Assembly: GCA_013289065.1 (NCBI GenBank) | Contig: JABDAP010000017.1 | Location: 1 to 40,535 of the forward strand | From: Bacteroidota bacterium | GTDB taxonomy: Bacteria; Bacteroidota; Bacteroidia; Chitinophagales; Chitinophagaceae | Direction of reading: 5' to 3' | DNA: 40,535 nucleotides | Part shown: positions 8,843 to 16,368 of the stretch, one piece after another | Layout: each line of letters starts with the position of its first letter | Numbering within the stretch: the stretch's first letter is position 1 | Notes under the pieces: model-generated | What the model saw: the letters and a program-made list of their open reading frames with translations, nothing else | Told to the model about the DNA's origin: nothing | The model's database searches: none | Made by a program: the position numbers and the translations under genes

Positions 8843-9868
8843 ATGCCCGCACCAAAGAATTTTTTCAACCAACACTCACGCCGTAATTTTTTACGCCAAA
8901 GTTCATTTGCGTCTTTAGGATTATTTATGGCAGGAAGATCTTTTGCCGCCAATGCAATGAATTTGTTCCAGCATAAACCCGATTCATTGATACATGGCGT
9001 ACAGATCGGCGCCATTACTTATTCGTTCAGGAGCCTGCCCGGTAACCCTGATCAGGTTCTGCAGTATTGTATCGACAGCAATATCAGCGCCATTGAATTA
9101 ATGGGCGATGCGGTTGAAGATTATGCCGGCAAACCGGTTAACACAGTTAAACTTCCACCCAGAGTAAACGGGCAGCGTGTTGAATTAACAGCAGAACAAA
9201 AAGCCCAGGTAAAAGAATACCAGCAACAGGTTGCCGCATGGAGAGAACATATATCGATGGATAAATTTATCGAACTACGCAAAAAATATAATGACGCAGG
9301 CGTAACCATTTATGCATTCAAACCAAATGCATTGGGTATAGATAATACCGATGGTGAAATAGCCTATGCATTAAATGCAGCCAAAGCATTAGGCGCAACA
9401 TCGGTTACGGTTGAACTGCCAACAGATGCCGCACAAACTAAACGCCTCGGCGACCTGGGAGAAAAGCATAAAATATTTATCGGCTACCACGCACATTTAC
9501 AGGCAACCGATACCGCATGGGATATTACATTGGCACAATCAAAATACAATTCCATGAACCTCGATTGCGGGCATTATATTGCTGCAGGAGAAAACAATAC
9601 CAAAGAAACTTTACTTGCTTTAATTGAAAGCAAACACGATCGCATTACCAGCATGCACATCAAGGACCGAAAGAACAAAACAAATGGCGGAAAAAATATG
9701 CCATGGGGTGAAGGGGATACGCCGTTAAAAGAAATCCTTACACTGCTGAGAGATAAAAAATATAAGATCCCTGCAACGATAGAACTGGAATATGATATAC
9801 CGCCAGGTTCTGACGCTGTGAAGGAAACGGGGAAGTGCCTGGATTATGCGAGAGTGATCTTATCCTGA
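8843..9868 (+). CDS. Tat-exported sugar phosphate isomerase/epimerase-like TIM-barrel protein
   Basis: A 341-residue protein. Its twin-arginine signal is SRRNFLRQ (Arg13-Arg14) followed by a hydrophobic stretch. The rest is a xylose-isomerase-like TIM barrel, with acidic strand ends typical of the family's metal site: AIELMGD, VTVELPTD, MNLDCGHY and IELEYD, plus the conserved MHIKDR. Family members isomerise or epimerise sugars or keto-sugars, and exported Bacteroidota versions often work with Gfo/Idh/MocA enzymes on oxidised sugars. One such enzyme is encoded at 3360-4796. The substrate is unknown. The start at 8843 is chosen because it precedes the Tat motif by a normal distance. Confidence 0.85.
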   Translation: MPAPKNFFNQHSRRNFLRQSSFASLGLFMAGRSFAANAMNLFQHKPDSLIHGVQIGAITYSFRSLPGNPDQVLQYCIDSNISAIELMGDAVEDYAGKPVNTVKLPPRVNGQRVELTAEQKAQVKEYQQQVAAWREHISMDKFIELRKKYNDAGVTIYAFKPNALGIDNTDGEIAYALNAAKALGATSVTVELPTDAAQTKRLGDLGEKHKIFIGYHAHLQATDTAWDITLAQSKYNSMNLDCGHYIAAGENNTKETLLALIESKHDRITSMHIKDRKNKTNGGKNMPWGEGDTPLKEILTLLRDKKYKIPATIELEYDIPPGSDAVKETGKCLDYARVILS

Positions 9869-9975
9869 TTGTTTTTTTTGAAACCAACGACTTGTTAACA
9901 ATTCCTTTGTTTACTTTTTTGTGTTGACACAAAAAATGCCGGGCCGATCCTTTCTTTATTTCCGCATATTAGTTC

Positions 9976-11004
9976 TCAGGTATGAGGAACCGGAAAGCGT
10001 TTAACCCTTTTTTCTAAAAAATGCATCAGTTTATGATGTACCGGGCTGAATAACATAACAAAAATGCCCGACAACAAAGAAGATACCAGCACATCCGATA
10101 AGTGTAATTCATGAGACAGCCAATGTAAAAAATAATGCTCCGTTGTGTTGTAAACAATAACAATCAAAATAAAAATGATGCTGTCTGTTATTGTCCGCGT
10201 AATAATAAGCCCGGTATTAAATGTATCGAAGAAAAACAAACTCATTATCAATGATACTATCATTACCATAGTTTGCAGGAACACCCCAACATTGTCTAAA
10301 GATTGCGATATTCCTCCATTGAAATATGTGATCGTTTGGGCAATAAAGACGATAAAAATATCGACCATTATGCCCCAGAACAACCATAATATTTTATTCA
10401 TTTCTGAAACAGACGAAGTTCTGTAGTTAACAAAAAGGCATAGAAATCCAATGATCAGTATTATAAAATTAGTTGGAATTAAAACCCCCGTAAATACAGA
10501 CACAATAATACCGGCAAGAATAAACAAGAAAAACAGGAACCAGGTATAGCCTTTAATTGCCCACCTAAGAAGCCTTTTCAGTATTTTATTCTTCTTAAAT
10601 ACTGTTTCAATATCATGATTGGTAAGTTGTTTGGGGAAACTTTGGAAAGCTTTCAAAAAAACGGTTCCGGCTAAAGCATTGCTGATAAATATGGCTATAA
10701 ACAGGATCCGGGAATCATGAAAGCGCAGCATATGGCTTATCGCAATATTTTGTGAGAACAAAGACAAAAACAACCCAACTAATAAACTTCCTTTTTGCGA
10801 CCCTGTTTTAACTGAAATGATCAGCGAAAAAAATGCCATTAAAACACTGAACAAAACGGTAACCTTCGCTACAAAGTTTTCCCAACCGGAAGTAAGCCAT
10901 TCATTACCTGAAAAGTAAAAAAAGTAGCATAGCCACAATAAAAAGGCAACAGCAAAAGAAATAAAATTCAGGGCCTTCAGTTGTTTTAATTGCAGATATT
11001 TCAT
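9976..11004 (-). CDS. Polytopic membrane protein of unknown function
   Basis: A 342-residue protein with roughly eight to ten hydrophobic segments, e.g. ISFAVAFLLWLCYFFYF, VTVLFSVLMAFFSLIISV, FLFFLFILAGIIVSVF and FIILIIGFLCLFVNY. One longer basic cytoplasmic-looking loop (KQLTNHDIETVFKKNKILKRLLR) interrupts them. It ends in a basic tail with no C-terminal enzymatic domain. The all-helical layout resembles the 7TM-type membrane part seen at the start of some histidine kinases and cyclases, here without the catalytic part; this is a weak similarity. AT-rich relative to neighbours. I do not recognise a named family. Confidence 0.75.
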   Translation of the reverse strand: MKYLQLKQLKALNFISFAVAFLLWLCYFFYFSGNEWLTSGWENFVAKVTVLFSVLMAFFSLIISVKTGSQKGSLLVGLFLSLFSQNIAISHMLRFHDSRILFIAIFISNALAGTVFLKAFQSFPKQLTNHDIETVFKKNKILKRLLRWAIKGYTWFLFFLFILAGIIVSVFTGVLIPTNFIILIIGFLCLFVNYRTSSVSEMNKILWLFWGIMVDIFIVFIAQTITYFNGGISQSLDNVGVFLQTMVMIVSLIMSLFFFDTFNTGLIITRTITDSIIFILIVIVYNTTEHYFLHWLSHELHLSDVLVSSLLSGIFVMLFSPVHHKLMHFLEKRVKRFPVPHT

Positions 11005-11434
11005 TGAACGCAGGTTATTGGTAAGCTTTCTAAAGAATGGGGCCGTTTCAAATATTTTTCAACCTTAGCTTATGCAGGTTGATCCCCAACTCCCTAAAGA
11101 TAATATTTACAATAGTGATCCATAAACAAAATACTATAACATTCTTCCTGTCGAACGACAGCTCAAATTCTTCATGTTTTTTTTCTGCATTTGTTCTGTT
11201 GCATTTATCCATCCATTCATTTTGTTCCAATAGATCTTTTCGGTTTGTGTTTTTAAAAGCGCGCAAACACCTGAAAGTGCGCAATTCAATATATAACCTG
11301 TTTTATAAATGATCAATGATTCGTTGGTTTTTTGACAGGCGGTTTACCTGTATTGTTCCTGATTATTCTTTACATTTATCAATACCTTGTACGCCTGTAT
11401 TTATCAAACAAAGGTTCTACATAATTGAAACAGC
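11005..11434. other. Gene-poor AT-rich interval with one doubtful small ORF
   Basis: The 430-base gap between the membrane protein gene (-) and the alpha/beta hydrolase gene (+) has no recognised gene. It must hold the promoters of both divergent genes. The stretch near 11360-11400 (TTTACATTTATC, with a TTG upstream) loosely resembles a Bacteroidota promoter for the + gene. The small - strand ORF at 11048-11284 is listed separately. Confidence 0.5.
11048..11284 (-). CDS. Possible small single-pass membrane protein
   Basis: A 78-codon frame on the same strand as, and 43 nt upstream of, the polytopic membrane protein gene. It has a charged N-terminal two-thirds (KKHEEFELSFDRKN) and one hydrophobic segment (VIVFCLWITIVNIIF) followed by a basic tail, a plausible C-terminal-anchored small protein. 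No homology is recognised, and overlapping frames on both strands are also open in this AT-rich DNA. It may be real, a remnant or chance. Confidence 0.25.
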   Translation of the reverse strand: MRTFRCLRAFKNTNRKDLLEQNEWMDKCNRTNAEKKHEEFELSFDRKNVIVFCLWITIVNIIFRELGINLHKLRLKNI

Positions 11435-12322
11435 ATGAATAAAATTATACGGATCAGCCTGATTTTATTTCTTATTCTTTTTACGGGTAATCATTCTTTT
11501 TCACAAACCAGTTCCGTAAAACATTACGGTTATGCTGCTGCAGGCAAATTAAAAATTTACTATTGCGACCAGGGACATGGGCCGGTTGTTTTTTTTCTGC
11601 ATGCCGGGTTTCTCGATATGCATCAATGGGACCGGGAAGCTACTCCGCTTATAAAAGATCATCGCGTAATCACCATTGACCTGCCCGGGCATGGACAATC
11701 TACCGGCATCGATACTGTTATAAAAATTGCCGAAGTAATAAACCATGTTATGAATTATTTGCAGGTTGGCCGCGCATCTTTCGTAGGAATGTCTTTGGGC
11801 GCCGCATGCGTAGTTGATTTCGCGATCGCGCATCCGGAAAAAACTGTAAAGTTGGTATTATGTTCCCCGGGCCTTAGCGGGTGGCAGGATGTAATGCGCC
11901 TCGACACATTAAGCAAACAGTTATTCATGCGCTCAGACACATACGGCGACACGCATGATCCTCAACTCATTTCTGAAAATTTTGTACACCTGTGGCTCGA
12001 TGGCCCTTTCAGAAAAACAGCTACTGCTGATTCCGCCGCACGTAACTATGTATTTAAAACGGCTTTCGAAAAAGTCAGCAACAATAAGGGTTCGGGCCCG
12101 GTGTTCGATAAAAAGAAAGCCGCTAAACGCATCAGGCTGATTCAAAAACCAACGTTGATCCTTTATGGCAATCTTGACATTCCTTTTATTGTTCAGGAGT
12201 CGCAATACATACATAAAAATATCAAAGGTTCTCAACTGCAGGTAATTAACGGCACTGCACATTTGTTCAATTTTGAAAAACCCGACGTATTCGAAAAGTA
12301 TTTACGATCGTGGTTGAAATAA
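11435..12322 (+). CDS. Exported alpha/beta-fold hydrolase
   Basis: A 295-residue protein with a signal peptide (residues 1-23, cleavage near SFSQ). The alpha/beta hydrolase core is clear: oxyanion region HAGF (56-59), nucleophile elbow GMSLGA (Ser120), acid in GNLDIPF (Asp248) and GTAHLF (His276), in the right order and spacing. It probably acts in the periplasm on an ester or amide; substrate specificity cannot be inferred from the cap region (150-230). It is monocistronic, with an AT-rich leader and a hairpin after it at 12355-12384. Confidence 0.9.
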   Translation: MNKIIRISLILFLILFTGNHSFSQTSSVKHYGYAAAGKLKIYYCDQGHGPVVFFLHAGFLDMHQWDREATPLIKDHRVITIDLPGHGQSTGIDTVIKIAEVINHVMNYLQVGRASFVGMSLGAACVVDFAIAHPEKTVKLVLCSPGLSGWQDVMRLDTLSKQLFMRSDTYGDTHDPQLISENFVHLWLDGPFRKTATADSAARNYVFKTAFEKVSNNKGSGPVFDKKKAAKRIRLIQKPTLILYGNLDIPFIVQESQYIHKNIKGSQLQVINGTAHLFNFEKPDVFEKYLRSWLK

Positions 12323-12354
12323 CCGTACGAAAGCTATCGATGCATCACATAATT

Positions 12355-12384
12355 AAAAAACCCTCACGCTTTGCGTGAAGGTTT
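12355..12384. terminator. Hairpin terminator between convergent genes
   Basis: CCCTCACGC and GCGTGAAGG pair (one mismatch) around TTT. Six A residues precede it on +, which become the U-tract for the - strand VOC gene. The + side has only TTT, so it serves the VOC gene best and may also stop the hydrolase transcript. Confidence 0.75.
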
Positions 12385-12412
12385 ATGTGACGGTATTTTT
12401 TTTAATCGTGTT

Positions 12413-12886
12413 CTAGTCTTTAGGCTCCCACAATTGAATTTTATTTCCTTCATTGTCTAAAATATGAACAAACTTTCCATAATCATATGTTTCAATTTTG
12501 TCTACAATGGTTACGTTTTCTTTTTTTAATTCTTCCACCAACGCTTCTAAATTCTCTACGCGGTAATTGATCATAAAGTCTTTTGTTGAAGGCTCAAAAT
12601 ATTTTGTATTTTCTGCAAAAGGGTTCCACTGGGTAAGCCCTTTTTTTGTACTGTCGTCGATCTCGCGCCATTCAAAGCTTGTTCCATAGGGGCCCGTATC
12701 AAGCCCGAGATGTGTTTTATACCATTCGTTAACTGCTTTCGGGTCTTTGCATTTGAAAAAGATCCCTCCTATCCCTGTTACTTTTTTCATTTTTGTATTT
12801 TTTTTGTTAGAGATGATTGTCTTAAAAGAGAAGCCTAATAAAAACGATGCAGCAATTAGTGTTATCGTAAATGATATTCTTTTCAT
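12413..12886 (-). CDS. VOC (glyoxalase/bleomycin-resistance fold) family protein
   Basis: A 157-residue protein. After an N-terminal hydrophobic stretch (ISFTITLIAASFLLGFSF) comes a single glyoxalase/VOC unit: GGIFFKCKDPKAVNEWYKTHLGL, the middle MINYRVENLEALVEELK, and DNEGNKIQLWEP at the end. Family members bind a metal or small ligand as dimers; the reaction here is unknown. Close cytosolic relatives begin at the equivalent of Met33 (12790), so the first 32 residues may be a real signal or anchor, or a start chosen too far upstream. The full start is kept because the segment reads as a normal signal sequence. Confidence 0.85.
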   Translation of the reverse strand: MKRISFTITLIAASFLLGFSFKTIISNKKNTKMKKVTGIGGIFFKCKDPKAVNEWYKTHLGLDTGPYGTSFEWREIDDSTKKGLTQWNPFAENTKYFEPSTKDFMINYRVENLEALVEELKKENVTIVDKIETYDYGKFVHILDNEGNKIQLWEPKD

Positions 12887-12952
12887 GCCTGTAAAATTAA
12901 TTTTAAAAGATTACACTTCTTTTATTTTATCATTAATATTTGAGCTGCCTGA

Positions 12953-13270
12953 TTATTTTTCGAGAATGTTTTTTAAAGTCGACAAGCTGGTATCCATATC
13001 TTTCGCTACATGTTTTTTCATCATTGGTATCAGTATATTCAGTGGATATTTCAATGTACCGGCATTGCTCCAGGATACTTTGGTCTGATCATCGGATAAA
13101 GAGTCTGTTTCCATGATGATCGTTGCAGAAACTTTCATGGGTTTTACAAAACGTATTTCCATGTCAATTCTTTTTCCTTCAATGATGTTCCTGATCTCCT
13201 TTTCTCCTTCGCCGGCATCTTTATTTCCACTCCAGGCATAAAAACCCAGCGGCCTGCGTGGGTTTTTGTT
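12953..13270 (-). pseudogene. 5'-truncated SRPBCC (polyketide-cyclase/START-like) gene
   Basis: The frame is open from 13270 (just after an in-frame stop at 13271-13273) to the stop at 12953. It encodes FYAWSGNKDAGEGEKEI, then MEIRFVKPMKVSATIIME, and ends VAKDMDTSLSTLKNILEK. This is the second half of an SRPBCC family protein. The usual first ~60-80 residues are missing, and upstream sequence codes for no such segment in any frame I checked. The coding match begins inside the terminator hairpin (13240-13267) of the neighbouring long gene, so the 5' half seems to have been removed when that DNA arrived. A short internal start (Met at 13162) exists but would give only part of the fold. Confidence 0.75.
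13240..13267 (-). terminator. Terminator of the long effector-like gene
   Basis: On the - strand AAAAACCCA is followed by a GC-rich centre and then TGGGTTTTT, a 9-nt complementary stem ending in a T-run. It lies 63 nt after the stop of the 13330-15954 gene and is fused to the broken SRPBCC reading frame. Confidence 0.7.
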
Positions 13271-13329
13271 TTAATTGGTCTGTGCGGGGCGAAAACAAAA
13301 CAGCATAATTCCACCAATGGTTTCCCGGG

Positions 13330-15954
13330 CTATACCTGGCCCTGTGAAGGCGGCCCCGGAGGGGAGGAAGATGGCGCTGCTGTTTTTGCCGGCACTTTCA
13401 ATGCTGTTCCCATCTTTGAGATCCTACGCATTAAATCCGATATGGTTTTGTGCATCAGCTCCCTGTGCGCCATTAACATAAAATGCTCATTGTCTCCCTC
13501 TGCCGGAATCATATCCGGGGTTGCCCTCTCTGCCCTTGCCTCCGGGGTATTTCTGCGCACTTTATCCGACTCCAGCTGGCGCTCAGTCATATCAGAACAA
13601 AATTTTATGAAAAATTGCTCCATCTCCTTTAAGTACGTTCTGGCTTCCATAGCCCCGCCGGCTTCGATCGCCCTTTCTACTTTGCTGGTTAATACGCCAA
13701 ACCCTTGTTGGATCATTCTTTGATAAGAGGGGTTCTGGCCGGTATGCATGATATGATGATCATGCAATCCGCCAAAAGGTATCAGTTTGCGGTTTCTTCT
13801 CTCCATTCCCTTGCGGAGGCGGGGGTTTTGCAGATGTTTTCTGTAAATTTTATACAATGGTACCGCATGGCCCGCATATTCATGTATCAGTGCATTTAAT
13901 ATCGCGCCTGCGGTATTCATTGCCTCAACTCTTCCCATAATGTCTCCTGCAAAAAAGTTAACAAGGATCCTGATCACACCATAGGTAGGTTCATTGGTGC
14001 TTGTGTGGATTTCTCTCCGACTGGTGGATGCGCCCGCCGCTCCGCCATGCCCACGCTCATTTTCTTCCGCTATCTCCTCACCATCCATGGGCACATAAAC
14101 AATATGTACTGCTATATTCGATCCCGGCGTAGTTGCTGCCAGGTATAAAAGGTACTCTGGCGATTCTTTGCTCATACCCATGAGCGTTGTGTTAAACATC
14201 TCCTGGGCCGTATACGCAATAAAGTGGTCTTTGCCATTTGTTAGGTCAGTAAGGTCAGCGGGAATGCCGCCGCCCGGTTTTTTGTTTAATTCAAACTTCT
14301 CTCTTTCATGATGCGCTTCGGCCACACGGCTTTTTTTTGCCGCTTCGCGTTCCTCCCTCTCCTTTATCTGTGTTTCCGTTTGCGGCCTGGCGGATAACGC
14401 GAGAAATACTGAAATGTTAGAGATAACAGACGGATCATCTGCGCGCGGCAGCATAGGGCGTCGAAGAGGGGCCAACGGTGCTTTCTTTACAGAAATCGGT
14501 GTGGCCGCGCTGGTAGAATGTAATATAGTACCGGCTCCGCCAGATAATCCTGAAATAACAGGAGCAAGCGTGATCGGCGCGGTTATCGGGGTCGATGAGG
14601 CCCGGCTTTCAGCATCGGGTGGTTCCTGCAGCAGCCCCGCCTGTGTTATCAATGCCTGGGAAGGCGTTGCAGGACTTGGCGCGGAAGACGATGACAACGA
14701 AACATGGGCCGGCGAAGATGAAGGCAAAGAACGATCTCTGTATTCCCTGATCAGTTCCAGAACGGATTTCCGGTTGCGCGGAACTGGCGCCTGCAAAGAA
14801 CCAGTGGCGGAAGATGATGGAGAAAAGCCGTTACCGCCACCAGCTTGCAATTTCCCAGGAATTATCTGAGCGGGAATTGGCCACGAAGCAGCGAACCTTC
14901 TGGCAAACCTGGAGGCTCTGACAGGCAAGCCGGAAGAAGCAGCGCCCCGGCCATGGAATAATTCCTGGAACCTTTTGGTATGTGCGCCGGACAGCGGAGG
15001 CCGTACATGCCCTCCGCCCGAACCAGATGACAATGAAAGGCCGCCTCCGGATTGCTGCTCCAAAGGATGTATCTGAGCGGGAATTGGCCACAAAGCAGCG
15101 AACCTTCTGGCAGGCCTGGAGGCTCTGACAGGTAAGCCGGAAGAAGCAGTGCCTCGGTCATGGAACAATTCCTGAAAACGGCTGGTATGCCTGCGGGCCA
15201 GCGGGGGCCGTACATGTCTTTCATCTAAACCAGGCCTCGAAACAGATACAATCGGGGCGTCACCGGATCCCGAAGAAACGGAGCCGCCCGTTGGCGGGTG
15301 ACGATGCGCGTGAGTATCCGTTGCAGAACCTGGCCTGGCCCTCTCCTGAAAGCTTAATGGAACAGGGCCCGTGATTGTTCTGTTCGAAGTGGGCGAAGGA
15401 GCAGGGCCATGCGTCGGCAGATCGCTGGAAATTCTGTGTAATGGTGGTGGTAAGAACGGGCTTGGGGTCGATGACAGTGAAGACATAGTTGGGGCAGGCA
15501 AAAAAGATGGATCAGTAACAGAACTATCCGTCTGTGGTTCCGGCTGCCGCTCCGGTTCTTCCTCGGGTTCAGCATCAGCATCTCCGTGCGTAAGATCCCG
15601 CAAGTTGGTGCACAGAGTAGAAAGTTGTGCATCATGTAGTATTACCTGTTCACCATTCGGCAGCATGAACCTGTGCTGGGCGCCTATCCCCGCGCCACCG
15701 ATGTCATTAAGATAGATCAGTGCTGTTGGTGTACCATTAATATCTGCATAGAACGTTTGGCGTTGATCTGACACACGTAATCCTGCTGGGTTCTTTCTTA
15801 CTCTTTGTACAATTTCTGTGGGCAACACCTGGCCTCGCTTAAGGGTTGCGGGCCTGTTATCGGAAAGATAAACAGGTTTGCTACCCGTTATCTCCGTGCT
15901 GCCTGCGGCAACATTATTGCCCGTTTGCTTTGACTTTTTAGGTTGCTCAAACAT
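13330..15954 (-). CDS. Long low-complexity protein resembling contractile-injection (eCIS) effectors, with a metalloprotease-like C-terminal domain
   Basis: 874 residues from the Met at 15954 (MFEQPKKSKQ). An in-frame extension to 16155 exists but would run through the tRNA terminator and tRNA-Phe, so it is rejected. The Lys/Gln-rich N-terminus followed by YLSDNRPATLKRGQ resembles the DNRP-type leader seen on Bacteroidota proteins linked to extracellular contractile injection systems (recognition from memory, moderate trust). Residues ~120-560 are Pro/Ser/Arg/Gly-rich and carry a 69-residue tandem duplication. The C-terminal third is a compact domain containing ALIHEYAGHAVPLYK (~688-702) and later histidines (GGLHDHHIMH), which suggests metal binding, though HEYAGH is not a standard HExxH. 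It is GC-richer than its neighbours. No injection-system genes are present nearby. Function is unproven; a secreted or injected toxin is the leading idea. Confidence 0.7.
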   Translation of the reverse strand: MFEQPKKSKQTGNNVAAGSTEITGSKPVYLSDNRPATLKRGQVLPTEIVQRVRKNPAGLRVSDQRQTFYADINGTPTALIYLNDIGGAGIGAQHRFMLPNGEQVILHDAQLSTLCTNLRDLTHGDADAEPEEEPERQPEPQTDSSVTDPSFLPAPTMSSLSSTPSPFLPPPLHRISSDLPTHGPAPSPTSNRTITGPVPLSFQERARPGSATDTHAHRHPPTGGSVSSGSGDAPIVSVSRPGLDERHVRPPLARRHTSRFQELFHDRGTASSGLPVRASRPARRFAALWPIPAQIHPLEQQSGGGLSLSSGSGGGHVRPPLSGAHTKRFQELFHGRGAASSGLPVRASRFARRFAASWPIPAQIIPGKLQAGGGNGFSPSSSATGSLQAPVPRNRKSVLELIREYRDRSLPSSSPAHVSLSSSSAPSPATPSQALITQAGLLQEPPDAESRASSTPITAPITLAPVISGLSGGAGTILHSTSAATPISVKKAPLAPLRRPMLPRADDPSVISNISVFLALSARPQTETQIKEREEREAAKKSRVAEAHHEREKFELNKKPGGGIPADLTDLTNGKDHFIAYTAQEMFNTTLMGMSKESPEYLLYLAATTPGSNIAVHIVYVPMDGEEIAEENERGHGGAAGASTSRREIHTSTNEPTYGVIRILVNFFAGDIMGRVEAMNTAGAILNALIHEYAGHAVPLYKIYRKHLQNPRLRKGMERRNRKLIPFGGLHDHHIMHTGQNPSYQRMIQQGFGVLTSKVERAIEAGGAMEARTYLKEMEQFFIKFCSDMTERQLESDKVRRNTPEARAERATPDMIPAEGDNEHFMLMAHRELMHKTISDLMRRISKMGTALKVPAKTAAPSSSPPGPPSQGQV
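14851..15216 (-). repeat. In-frame tandem duplication, two units of 207 bp
   Basis: Units start at about 15216 and 15009 on the - strand, with a period of 207 bp (69 codons). Both encode HVRPPL, a FQELFH segment, ASSGLPVRAS and WPIPAQI. By eye the DNA units are close to 90% identical over ~155 bp, indicating a recent segmental duplication inside the effector-like gene. Confidence 0.85.
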
Positions 15955-16076
15955 ACATTGAGTAATGAAGATCTTACGCGGAGCATACAGGGGGGCCATT
16001 CCAATATATCGAATTTTCCGATGATTTGATATTATTTCTACCTGCATCCGGCACAAAAGCTGAATTAAATGACATG

Positions 16077-16117
16077 AAAAAGCCCCGGACAATCCGCTGG
16101 TTGCGGGCCGGGGCTTT
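16077..16117 (-). terminator. Terminator downstream of tRNA-Phe
   Basis: On the - strand AAAGCCCCGG and CCGGGGCTTTTT form a perfect 10-bp stem with a T5 tail, beginning 7 nt after the tRNA 3' end. It separates the tRNA transcript from the effector-like gene and argues against any start upstream of it. Confidence 0.85.
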
Positions 16118-16123
16118 AAGTTG

Positions 16124-16196
16124 TGGTGTGGGCCGGGATCGAACCGGCGACACAAGGATTTTCAGTCCTTTGCTCTACCGACTGAGCTACCGCACC
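16124..16196 (-). tRNA. tRNA-Phe (GAA)
   Basis: The 73-nt cloverleaf reads GGTGCGG acceptor, GCTC/GAGC D-stem, AAGGA/TCCTT anticodon stem with loop CTGAAAA (anticodon GAA), variable GTGTC, and GCCGG TTCGATC CCGGC T-arm. The 3' acceptor strand is CCACACC followed by discriminator A; CCA is not encoded. Six of the seven acceptor pairs are normal, but position 5:68 is C opposite A. It is followed by its own terminator. Confidence 0.95.
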
Positions 16197-16284
16197 GTGG
16201 AGAGTTAAAAGTTAAGAGTTAGAAGACTGGAGTACAGATTTCATACCCCAATCCCTTTCGGGGCAGCAAAAATAGGGGAATGAC

Positions 16285-16368
16285 GGGGATTTTGGAATTT
16301 TGGAATTGGGAAATTTTGGAATTATATCAAATTCCAAAATTTGCCAATCTCCCAATTCTAAAATCCTC
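16285..16368. repeat. Imperfect inverted repeat of GGAATTTT units after asnS
   Basis: The left arm repeats TTGGAATTTTGGAATTGGG (16290-16322). The right arm (16329-16368), AAATTCCAAAATTTG then CCCAATTCTAAAATCC, is its imperfect reverse complement. It may end asnS transcription on the - strand, but its internal reiteration resembles the element in the asnS upstream region. Confidence 0.7.

Noticed and set aside
14414..14869. 151-codon + strand frame inside the effector-like gene
   Set aside because: Low-complexity Gly/Ser/Glu shadow of the repetitive - strand gene; frames on several strands stay open here because of composition.
15955..16155. In-frame 5' extension of the effector-like gene (start at 16155)
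   Set aside because: It would read through tRNA-Phe and its terminator on the same strand; the peptide is Arg/Pro/Cys-rich with no family character. The Met at 15954 gives a sensible N-terminus.
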